This document shows, piece after piece, positions 45,832-55,500 of a stretch of 64,000 nt of DNA. The stretch is from Galaxea fascicularis (taxonomy: Eukaryota; Cnidaria; Anthozoa; Scleractinia; Euphylliidae). Every line of letters begins with the position of its first letter. Positions within the stretch are counted from its first letter, which is position 1. Where the stretch lies: positions 1,941,641-2,005,640 of the forward strand of contig OX419337.1 of assembly GCA_948470475.1 (NCBI GenBank). Reading direction: 5' to 3'. The position numbers were made by a program, and so were the translations under genes. The notes beneath the pieces were generated by a model. The model saw only the letters and a list, made by a program, of their open reading frames with translations, was not told the DNA's origin and made no database searches.

Positions 45832-45960
45832 CAGAGCATCGCACCGGTGTCGCGAGGCCATGGGTTTAAACCCCGTTGAAGTTCCGAATTTTTTCAGGCT
45901 TCTTTACGCAATTGCATAAATTGCGTTCACATCTGCGAGGATCATTCTTCGTTTCAAAAA
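45808..45960 (+). mobile_element. tRNA-Thr-like SINE
   Basis: GTGGCTTCATAGCTCAGTTG GCAGAGC starts a nearly complete cloverleaf: acceptor GGCTTCA pairs with TGAAGTT (two G-T pairs), D arm GCTC/GAGC, anticodon arm TCGCA-CCGGTGT-CGCGA (triplet GGT), T arm ATGGG-TTTAAAC-CCCGT. Position 33 is C rather than U, and the unit runs directly into TTTTTTCAGGCTTCTTTACG and GCGAGGATCATTCTT, so it is a SINE head rather than a tRNA gene. The body repeats the sequence at 45645-45720. Confidence 0.65.
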
Positions 45961-46069
45961 ACTACCACCAGGTGGCAAACACCTTTTCAATATATCACCG
46001 AAGACCCAATATTTCATTAATGTTTTTTCTTCGCGGGGGCGGGGTTCAAGATGTATAACCATACGCGCA

Positions 46070-46860
46070 ATGTTTTATTGTCATAAAACGTTGCGTCACC
46101 TGTGCAGAATAAAGTAAACATTTAACGGCAGCACCACAGAAATCATTCGCATTTATTTATTTACTCATTTATGCATCAGTCTATTTTTGCGACAAGTGCT
46201 TTGTCGTATCGCCTTTGCGATAAACACTTTCGTGTGAGATCTTCTCTGGGCTGTACAGTCCTGGACAAAACAGGCCACGTGTGGAACCCTGAAATCTCTC
46301 CTCCAGTTTATACTAAAATAACCTTTTACTTCCCTGAGCTGTTGTATCTGGGACGCCGCCGGCCACTTCAGGGAAACCCTCAGAAAAGCGCAAAATTCAT
46401 TCAGTTCAAGGGACAGGGAGTTTGAAGCTCGATTGATTTTTGTTTGCACATCACAGGAAGGCTTCGATTGAAGCTCAATTTTCTCAACACTTTTGCCCAA
46501 CATTGTAGCTTGGCCTCTTCAACCTAAAAGTTATATGTTCGTCCATAATTTTACGCAAATGCTTTCAATCGTACTTCAGTTGTTGATTATCTATTTTTTT
46601 CACCTATTCGTCAGTCATAATTGCAAACACTTTTCGCTTTTAATTTATTTCCTTGGGACCAACAGGACGCAAGACGCCGATGAGATAAAATACAAAATTA
46701 GGACGTGTGTTAAAAATATATCTTGGGGATAACTCAAACGACCGCAATATTAACCAAAGTAGCTGACCTTTGGTTTCAGGAAAACACCTGCTAGCTCGAA
46801 AATCTTACGGTTATCTAGCTGCTAGGCATTTCCTTCTATGTAATAACATTTAGTTTAAAT
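46070..46860. other. Uncertain stretch
   Basis: Overlapping frames on both strands (46171-46425 plus; 46165-46503 minus) are open but without recognisable motifs. I cannot support either as a gene. Confidence 0.3.
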
Positions 46861-46871
46861 TGTAATTGAAT

Positions 46872-47144
46872 ATTCTATGTGTTAAGTTGCTAATTATTTA
46901 ATAAGTTTTACAAACCATGTAATGGAAATGTGAAATAAAGTGGTGGTGTTGTAGAGGTTTCTCTTTAATTTCATGTCCTCTGGCAAAATACACTTTCCTG
47001 ATTCCATATTCTATGTGTTAAGTTGCTAATTATTTAATAAGTTTTACAAACCATGTAATGGAAGTGTGAAATAAAGTGTTGTTGTTGTAGAAGTTTCTCT
47101 TTAATTTCATGCTCTCTGGCAAAACGCACTTTCCCGACATCTTT
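46872..47144. repeat. 136-bp tandem duplication containing AATAAA
   Basis: ATTCTATGTGTTAAGTTGCT through CTCTGGCAAAA(T/C)(A/G)CACTTTCC is present twice with about 95 percent identity by eye. Each unit carries GTGAAATAAAGTG followed by GTTGT-rich sequence, that is, a canonical poly(A) signal. If a plus-strand transcript crosses this region it would have two alternative ends. Confidence 0.85.
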
Positions 47145-47307
47145 ATTTTAACATTACCAGATCTTGCTTCTACACTGTTCTACGTGCTGTGCTGTAGAAA
47201 AAAATAACCTGCTGTGCCTTTTTTTATGGCTGTTTTCTTGGTTTACGAAATGTTCAAGTCTGGCATTTTTTTAAGCATTCAGAGGAGCGTAGCCACCTGT
47301 ACGCACG

Positions 47308-47323
47308 GTACGCACGTGCGTAC
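47308..47323. repeat. Perfect 16-bp palindrome
   Basis: GTACGCACGTGCGTAC, within a GTACGCACGG-rich segment (47298-47326). It could be the core of a dispersed element. Confidence 0.7.
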
Positions 47324-47329
47324 CTGAAA

Positions 47330-48430
47330 ATTAGAAACAAAAATAGAAAATGCATAAAAAAGAAAATAAATTAAAGACAGCTTTTTGCTATTTGCTATTT
47401 TGCAGTCATGTTGATAAATCAACAGACCGTGTTTTTCCACACCAGATTCAGGGAGTTGGAAGAGATTTGGAAAATTGTGCCTACTGGCTACACTCCTGGC
47501 ATTGGAAATTGTTTTAGTTAGACAGACATCGCAAAACAGTATTTTCTGTAATATAAATAAAACCGCAAGTATTGCCTTAAGACCATGGGTTTTTTTAAGA
47601 CAGCTTGCTCTGCACTTTAGATCATTTTCACTTGTTAGCTGACATCCACCACAGTACGAATAATAATTATCTCATGGCCAAAAAAAGAAAAAAAAAAAAA
47701 GAAAACGAGGAATGAATCGACTTGGAGTGACCAAAACGATCTACATAATGTTTATTCGGTTTGATTGCATTTACAAAATAGCGTAATATTTTTGCACATT
47801 TATTGTTACTTAGCAACAGTGCCAGCGCACGTATATTTTTGGCGTATGACCGCCAGCAAAGACGTTGTTATTATGTCGTCTTAAGAAGGGAAATTTCTGG
47901 ACCGGGGAGAAAAACAGACGACCGAATATTATATTTACAAACCCATTAACTGATTTAAGAACCGAGACGATAAAAATCGTCAATTCCGGCGCCAGGAAAT
48001 TACACGCAGGCGGTTCCTACTGAAACATATCATAATCTGCGCTTATCAGGAAGGTTATTTTGTGCTCCAAGCTAATATTAGTTTCTTAGAAAGGTCTTTA
48101 ACGAAGTTGTACAAATAAATGACAATTTATGCGCTCTAATTTTAATTTGAACAAATGAGTGTTGGATATATACAAGACTTACGCAAAGAAAATTCTGACA
48201 AGCAATAGGACTTAAGACAAAATTTATCCTTAACAGCATGTTTACAGTGAAGTACGTTAGGTGTTCCACTCAAACTTTTAACTTGTGAATGAAATTTGCA
48301 GCACTTTCTTGTTATTGTTTTTCAAAGCTATGCTTCCGTGTTGTAGCTTTTCTTTCCTCCCTTCATTGTTGCTATCTTCCTGTGCTGTACGATCAGTTCG
48401 GCTGTTTGAAGCCTAAAAAAGATTGGTGCT
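47330..48430. other. Non-coding stretch downstream of the GPCR
   Basis: A-rich with a poly-A run near 47690. Expected to hold the GPCR 3' UTR (the gene reads leftwards). No further gene found. Confidence 0.35.
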
Positions 48431-48440
48431 TTAATTTCCT

Positions 48441-49511
48441 TTAAAGAGCAGAGGTGGTCGAGGAAACAGTCCACTGTCTTTCGCGACGCCAAGAAGAATT
48501 TAGATTCCTACATCTTTCCCTCTGACGTCTGTCTTCAGAATTTTTACCGCCACGCCACAGAGCCTTAAAGGCTCTGCGAAATGGCGAGTAACGAAAACCA
48601 TAGACAATAGGGTTACAGAATGAATTAGCAAAGGCAATCCACATAGTCGGTAACATAACACTGGAGGGTACTTTAGCAGGTCCCGCAACTTTCCTATATG
48701 TACCTGCGACATAAAAAGGTGTGTAACAAAGCAAAAATATCCCAACCACCAGAGCAAAAGTGCGGGCACATTTGATCTCTCGTTTTAAACAGTGTGTTTC
48801 TGTTGGCTTTGTTTGTTGCGTTTCTTCGGTCTCGCAGATGTCGGCCGTGGATTCTCTTAAGTTCTTCTCGACTCGGCTCAGTTGTCTTACTTGAGCGAGC
48901 GCCGTTTTGAAAACCACGGCGTTTGAAAAACAAATAATTGTAAAAGGTGTAATTACGAATAAAGCGACAAGGAAAAAGATGTACGGTGAGAAAGGGCCTT
49001 TCTTTTCATACGCAGGATCTGCACATCCGTAAGTATCAGCTCGGAATTCAAAGTCCGCGAGCGGGATGTTGGAGGTAACTGTTACAAACACCCAAATAAG
49101 CAATAAAATCGTTATGACTCTTCGCCTGGTGACAATAAATTCATAACGAAAAGGTTTCTGAATAGCAATGTAGCGGTCGATGCTTAAACAGCACAGATGA
49201 AGAATTGAAATAAAGGAGAGCATTAGGCCAGCAGAAGCTACAGCACGGCAGCACCATTCACCGAAAATCCACTCACCAGTTACAGTTGTAACAGCCTTCA
49301 AAACCATTATCACAACCATGCTTAAGTCCGTTAGCGCTAAGCTGACCAGGATGAAATTAGTGTTTGTTCGAAGATGGCGAAATTTTGTGACCGAGACGCA
49401 GATCAAGGAGTTTCCCACAATTGTCGCTAAAATGATGAAAGTAAATACCACCATTTGAGCGACAATCTTGATAGTTCCCCTCGTGGAATCGTCTGATTCT
49501 CCGTCTGCCAT
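48441..49511 (-). CDS. Class A (rhodopsin-like) G protein-coupled receptor
   Basis: One exon, 356 residues from the first ATG at 49511 (the frame is open to 49601 but only through a TTG). Seven helices are clear. Landmarks: GNSL with Asn34 (1.50), LALTD with Asp62 (2.50), Cys88 (3.25) paired with Cys163 in loop 2, IDRY with Arg113 (3.50), Trp140 (4.50), Pro189 (5.50), CYTP with Pro265 (6.50), NPIVY (300-304). Position 3.32 is Gly95, not Asp, so it lacks the aminergic receptor anchor, and the 6.48 toggle residue is Tyr263 instead of Trp. Loop 3 is long and acidic (CETEETQQTKPTE), and the tail is basic. Intronless class A receptors are common in cnidarians. Ligand unknown; peptide, lipid, opsin-like or orphan roles cannot be separated here (no Lys at 7.43 is evident, arguing against an opsin). 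Confidence 0.9.
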   Translation of the reverse strand: MADGESDDSTRGTIKIVAQMVVFTFIILATIVGNSLICVSVTKFRHLRTNTNFILVSLALTDLSMVVIMVLKAVTTVTGEWIFGEWCCRAVASAGLMLSFISILHLCCLSIDRYIAIQKPFRYEFIVTRRRVITILLLIWVFVTVTSNIPLADFEFRADTYGCADPAYEKKGPFSPYIFFLVALFVITPFTIICFSNAVVFKTALAQVRQLSRVEKNLRESTADICETEETQQTKPTETHCLKREIKCARTFALVVGIFLLCYTPFYVAGTYRKVAGPAKVPSSVMLPTMWIAFANSFCNPIVYGFRYSPFRRAFKALWRGGKNSEDRRQRERCRNLNSSWRRERQWTVSSTTSAL

Positions 49512-49619
49512 TGCGCTCAGGTGTGCAGATAAATCCTCAGGAAAAGTAAACAGCCCAATAAATCGAACCTTTGTGTCTTGACTTAATGGCGCGTGGATCA
49601 AAGCTAATGCTATGATCGT

Positions 49620-50150
49620 GGCGTCATGCTATTGAATGTTCTAACAGCTCATAAGAAAAGAAACTAGAATAATTTTCAATTAGGTGAAAAATTTACATAC
49701 CAGCCGGTTAAGCTTTCATTTACACCTGCTACAAGTGGGACGTGTAGTTAAATAAATTGCTTATCAGTTGTGGAAACTGTAAATTTGCCAATAGTCTGTA
49801 AATTCTTCGATATGATTGATAACCACCCAACACTGAAAGCACGATCGTTTTTTCAGAGAAAACAACACGAAAAACTAAGTCCATTAAAAAATCTTAACTA
49901 ATAAATTCTATTTGATTTTTAGACTTGAAGTCCATTGTTAAAAACAATTGTTTGTTGTTGAAGCAGCTTGAAAATATTCAGTTCAGACAAAAGTGTATTT
50001 TTAGCGTTTTGTTAAATGGTGTTATTTAATTTCGTTGTTTCGGTTCTTGCGAACACGAAAACATCGAATCCCAGTATGTCCAGCGGAAGTCTTGTCATAA
50101 ACATTGCCAAAGCAAGCGAAGTTCTAGCCCGAATATGACCGAAGGGTTAG
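49620..50150. other. Region upstream of the GPCR
   Basis: Presumed promoter and 5' UTR of the leftward GPCR gene. No clear core-promoter motif stands out. Confidence 0.35.
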
Positions 50151-50153
50151 TAA

Positions 50154-50357
50154 CATCCTTTAGCTCTGTGAAGTATATATGAAATAATTCATATTTGTAC
50201 TGCGGTTGTAGATGCAAGTGAAGAGTGATCATCGCAGTAAATTTTCTTTTTCCAATTTAAGCAACTGGAAAGAAGAAGCCTGAAAAAAAAAAAAAAAAAA
50301 AAAAAAAATCCCGTTGAAGCCCTGATTTTTTCAGGCTTCTTCTTTCCAGTTGCTTAA

Positions 50358-50388
<31 letters not shown>

Positions 50389-50413
50389 ACTTGCATCCTT
50401 TAGCTCTGTGAAA
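50154..50413. mobile_element. Head-to-head SINE hairpin flanked by 19-bp target duplication
   Basis: CATCCTTTAGCTCTGTGAA occurs at 50154-50172 and at 50395-50413, flanking the insertion. Inside, about 75 bp beginning TGCAAGTGAAGAGTGATCAT (from 50212) is repeated inverted, ending CACTCTTCACTTGCA near 50395; a run of about 26 A and a CCCGTTGAAGCC tRNA-like scrap lie between. The arms carry GAAGCCTGAAAA / TTTTTCAGGCTTC, the same body words as the SINEs at 19.2 and 45.9 kb. Confidence 0.8.
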
Positions 50414-50419
50414 CAAAAC

Positions 50420-52100
50420 GTTTTAGTTAATAACTACAAATGTGTAGCAAATGGTTGTGGGCTTAACACTGGGTAACCTTTCACTGACAAGCTCCTTCAA
50501 TGTTTTTTGCATGAATCCGAGGTGTAAAATGGAGTAGAGAAAAGATAAAAAAAATATTTCATTCATCAACGCGAAGGTTTCTGGCAGATTGATCCCTCTT
50601 TTCAACGGATGTGTCTCTGCTTGTTTTGTCTATTTTATTTATTTTTTTTTCAGTTCTTCTTTACAAATATATGCTGAGCGGAAGAAAACTCAGCCATGAC
50701 GTGGTTTCGCTTGATGCGAGAAAGAACTTAAAGTTCGAATGCTCTAGTTAAATCCTTTGATGATGAGTATAAACCGCAAAATTTACAAGTAAAGTAGATA
50801 TATTATTCCATACAAGTTCTTTTGTATCATGCACTACACTGCATTAATAAATAATAACATAAATAAACAAAAGTCAGGGTAGCAACTTGGTAAATAATCT
50901 TTTGTAATACGATAAGTTGATTTACATCTTCAATCTTATTTTCATTTATAGTGAACGACGGAAAGAATAACTGAAGACAAATTCATTGCTTTCCCAGGGT
51001 TAGCACTCTTTTCCAAAACAAATTTCCAGGACTTTTTCTGCCTTCAAAAGTTTCTATCCGGGACCCATTACGTACATTAACTTAAATCGTTTTCTTTCGA
51101 TCGCTGGATCTTCCAATCTGGTTGCTTCTGAATGTCTTTCAAGGAAACTTTATTACTTGAGTTTACAGATTTCCAGGATGTTCCAGGACCTACCAGTTTA
51201 AAGGACTTTCCACTCTAGGGCAATGCTAGACTAAAATTTAAATACTTTCCAGGATCCGTGCGAAGCCAAACGAAACAAACGAAGGATATTCTTTGATACC
51301 AATTTTGAGACAAAGGTATGCAGATGTTAGGTAGAGGGCCATTGTTGCCTTAGACATATAACCCAAGATCGCATTACTGTTAACAGCGGAAAATAGCTTT
51401 ATTCTATCCTGTATTGTTCTGCCTTTTTTTACAAACCATCACTTCATGATTTTAGTCAATCTGCAGATCGCCCCAAAAATACATTCAAGATTTAAGGAAA
51501 TACATTTTACACGTTGTTTCGGTCATTTATACAAAGTATTTACACACATTTGGTCGCATGCAGTAGCTCTTCGGACACACAAGGTACCGCTAGCAACGAG
51601 ATCTGTCTTTCGGAACAATTCAACGCCGACATGCTGTACATTTAGTTTTACTATGTATGAATAAATTTTTGTGCGGTAACAATTTATGCCATGAGCGCCA
51701 CGTAAATTCAGCGATAGTCACACCCTCCGTTCTCAAAAGTAGGTATACCTTGTACCTAATCTTTCCTGAATTTAAATTGCGACCGCTTTCTTTTGTTTGT
51801 TGTTTTCTTCTTTTTCGTTTTCTCTCTGCTCTTTTCTTCGACGGCTGGAGGTCCTACAAAAACAACGAGAGGACCATTGAGAAGTTTAAGTTTCCAAGCA
51901 TGTTGCAAGGCTGTGCGCTCAATCTTTTAAGCCTTAACCTCCCAGGATTGATTAGTATGTAAGTTCTCCTTAAAATATCAATTCATTGTCCACCAGACAG
52001 GTGACGAGAAAAGACAAATTCATTAGCCAGATATACAATCCAATTTCTCTTAACCTAATGCACAAGGAACCGTAGAGAATTAATAAACAGATCTTGGGAG
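50420..52100. other. Non-coding stretch
   Basis: Words such as TTTCCAGGA and AAGGACTTTCCA recur at 51000-51255, suggesting an old degenerate repeat. The frame 51657-51962 is not supported. Confidence 0.35.
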
Positions 52101-52119
52101 TTAAAGAGTTAACTTAAGA

Positions 52120-52400
52120 GCCGCTGGACGCAATCTTAAACGTCGCGCCCTGCGTGGCAGGCGTTCGAAGGAGAGCCGAGGAAGAGGGGGAATTCGGGCA
52201 CGCGAGAGTACGCGCGCCCTTCGCGCACTCGCGCTCCCAAATTTTCCCTGTCCCTTCCCCTTCGAACGGTACCACGCAGGTGGGTACACACTACGCGTAC
52301 GTGTTGCGGGGGCAGGTCGCGGGGACAGCTCGAAGCGACAATCCCCTTTTGTGATATGCCTAGTTTCATCCCGCACTGATGTCCCGGCGACCAGATGTAC
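52120..52400. repeat. GC-rich segment, probable repeat
   Basis: About 280 bp far more GC-rich than its surroundings, with CGCGCCCTGCGTGGCAGGCG and ACGCGCGCCCTTCGCGCAC. Frames are open on both strands simply because of composition and are not called as genes. Confidence 0.4.
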
Positions 52401-52549
52401 GAATATAGGTAGAGCATTTTTTTTTAGCAAAGGGTCGAATGGTTAATGTATGCCCAACCATCAACTTCCGCCTCTTAATCAGTCAAAGGGAATGTTACTA
52501 AACACATAACTGTAAAAGCATTACTCGGAGCGATTATATCTGCCACTTT

Positions 52550-55500
52550 CTATGTGGTACCGAGGACAGCTGAAATATGTATACAGGAATTGTAGTGGTA
52601 GTTCCCAACCCACATCAACATTGTTCAGCCGTTTTAATAGCACAATCTAATTCATTTATTAAAAGAAAGCTCTTCATTTTGTTACCTGAAATTGGACTTA
52701 AATCAATGAAAAAGTCATCATCCAGATTCAGCTTGGGCGGTGGACCATCATCTTCACTTTCTATGTCAAAGAAGAAAATCTACACTCAGATTAAAATTGT
52801 TACACTCAGAAGTTACGATTATGATTATGATTGTCCAAGTGATTTAAGTCATGACAATCTTATATACTTCTTGACTAATGATCAGTTCCAAGTGAATCGT
52901 GGGCAAATCCAGTCCTTTGTCAGGTGAAAAACAACCAACCCCCTTTTCTGCTGCATTCCACCTCTCCTCTTTTGGAAGATAATAGGGTAATGGTTTCTAC
53001 AACTGGGAAGGGGTGTGGCATTGCCTTACCATCATTTCTTCCTTCATTCTGCTTTGCTTGGACACTGTCATCTGCCAGCCTGAGTTTTGAGGGTTTTCTC
53101 TCTTTTGATCCACTGCTCATTTGAGAAATTGTTGTGGATGCATCTTCTAACTCGCCACTGGCTACCTTTTCTGAGATGACTTTAAGAATGTGTTCTGCAA
53201 TTTCAAAATAAGGCTTATAAAAAAAAACATAAATACCCCGTCTGATATGTATTTTTGTCTGACAAATTAAGACATCATCAATTCACCATCGTTATCATCA
53301 TTAACATCATCATCATTACTGTATTGTCATGCTGTCACTTGGTCTTCCAACAGTAACTAGAATGCTATTGCTCTCACTGTTCAGCATCGTCACCATCATT
53401 ACAAGACAGCATTATTACTAACACCGTGCAATAAAACGTAACAAACAAGAAAGTAAGTAAGTATAAGTAACCGCTGACCTTGTTTCTGACGAACTTCTTC
53501 ATTGGTACATGATGTTAGTGGAAACAGAGAGATGTATCTTGTGTCTTGTGGGAAGTGCTAGATGAGATAAAACCAATTCAAGACTTGAACTGCAATAGAT
53601 TTGATTCTGAGGCCCTAGTCTGGGAATATTCAATAGCCCTTCAATGTGAGGTAATGAAAACTGCAAAGAGATACGGTAATAGGCAGGGTTGTCAAAAAGA
53701 TTTTAAGTAGGAGAATCTAAGAAAGTAGATGGCACTCAGGAAATAACTACACCATTTTCCCCCAACATTTTTTCGTTTTACCGGCGAATTGTAGCTGGCA
53801 AACTAGGAAAGTACCTAGCAATATCGCTGGTTGCAGGTGCTTTTTGAACACCCTCAATAGGGAGGGGGAGAGGCAGTGGTTTCAAATGATTGAAGGAGAG
53901 TTTGAGACTAAATTTGAATTTACAGAGGTGGAGGTTTAGTGAGAAGGTTATGTTATTTTCTTGCCAACTAGAAGTAGTAGGCAATATGCCTGGAGCTGCA
54001 GGCAGCAGGGGCCAAAGGCCTTAGCAGCAAGAGCCTTAAGCTTACTAGGGAGGTTTGGGGGCATGCACCCTTGGAAGATTTTGAAAATATTGGCTTCAAA
54101 TGTTTGCATCTTAAACCTTTAAGCAATACATGTATGCTGTAGAAATGCAAAACTGTACATTTCCAAGTCTTCATACGAAGTAATTGTCACCACAATCTTG
54201 ATTGCTGACTGTTCAAGCAGCCCACTTTCACGTGCAATGTTAAAGACATTCCTAGGCCCCGGTCCCCACATATTTCAGCATACAGTGTTTGTTTGTGCTC
54301 ATATCAAGACTTGACTGACCACAAGAAACATTGTTACACTTTTGGTTACATTTTGAATCAGCAGAAACCTCACATTTATCACCAATGAATGCAAGTATGA
54401 AGTACATACATTAGGTGACAAATAATTTGCGGTTAGTTAAGGCGTCACACAATTGCTGGCTGTTAACAGAGAAACAGGACAAGTGTCAAAATACTCACAG
54501 TAACATAGTTCCACTGGAGTTTGATTTCTTCAAGTTGTTTCTCTAAAGTATCTCTGAGGAAAAGTAAGCAACATCATTTAAATGTGAGACAGAATTCCTG
54601 TCATCAACCTATAATAATATTTATTAGTATAACATGTATCTCTCAGGCAAGATGGTCATTGAGGAGCTTGTAAAAACAGAGATATACTTAGTTATAACTA
54701 CGTAAGTATAACTATAACTCCAAGTATAACTCTAAGTTTTACTTGGACACACAAAGTGGCAAATAATCTTTCATGAGAAAATGCCATTCTGCATTTTTGT
54801 ATATGTTGTAGGTTAAAATAAAATTCAGGTCAAAACGATTTCAACCCAGTTTGATTCTCAATTTCCAATGTCTCCTAACCCTAATAATACATGTATTATT
54901 CATGATCCAAGAATTAATAACGGTAATAGCACTGAGTAGAGTCCAATTTGGTCTGTAATCATACGAGTGATTAACAAATTTGGATGACTGCATAGTAGGA
55001 GTCCAATTTGTTTAATCACGAGTATGATTACAGACCGAATTGGATGACACTAAGTCTTGTTACCAATATCGTATCTATAACAAAATTTAAGCAAAAAGTA
55101 AGAGAAAAATGTACCAGGAAAAAAATAGTTTTCACCCTGAGATGCATAGTAAAGAAAATATGAAAGTGCAACTGGCCTCTTCTAGTGCAAGTGCAATGGT
55201 GAGTACTGTCCAATTACACAGTCTGTCCTACTAGGGCAAAATTCATAGCTGGTGATAGCCAATATGATGTGAGAATTTAGTTATAGTTACGACTATTAGG
55301 GTTCATAGGAAACAAAGGCAATTCATTCCAACCTACACTGTACAGCATAATCAGGGTTCTCAGTAGTTTTTTTGTCAGACGGCCCAGAAATACTTATAGG
55401 CAGCTAAACTTCAGCCCGGAGGCACACAAAGGCAAATTTCATAGCCAGCACAGGCGGCTACTTTCGTCTTGACAGGCGGCGGAATTCGCTGGTTGCCGGC

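Noticed and set aside
45810..45880. Functional tRNA-Thr gene
   Set aside because: The cloverleaf folds, but U33 is C, two acceptor pairs are G-T, there is no pol III terminator after the acceptor stem, and the same 3' body recurs as a SINE.
46165..46503. 112-codon minus-strand frame and overlapping plus-strand frame
   Set aside because: Both open across the same bases; neither has motifs, splice context or a plausible start.
52101..52430. Overlapping open frames on both strands
   Set aside because: Explained by high GC composition of a local segment; Arg/Ala-rich translations without domains.
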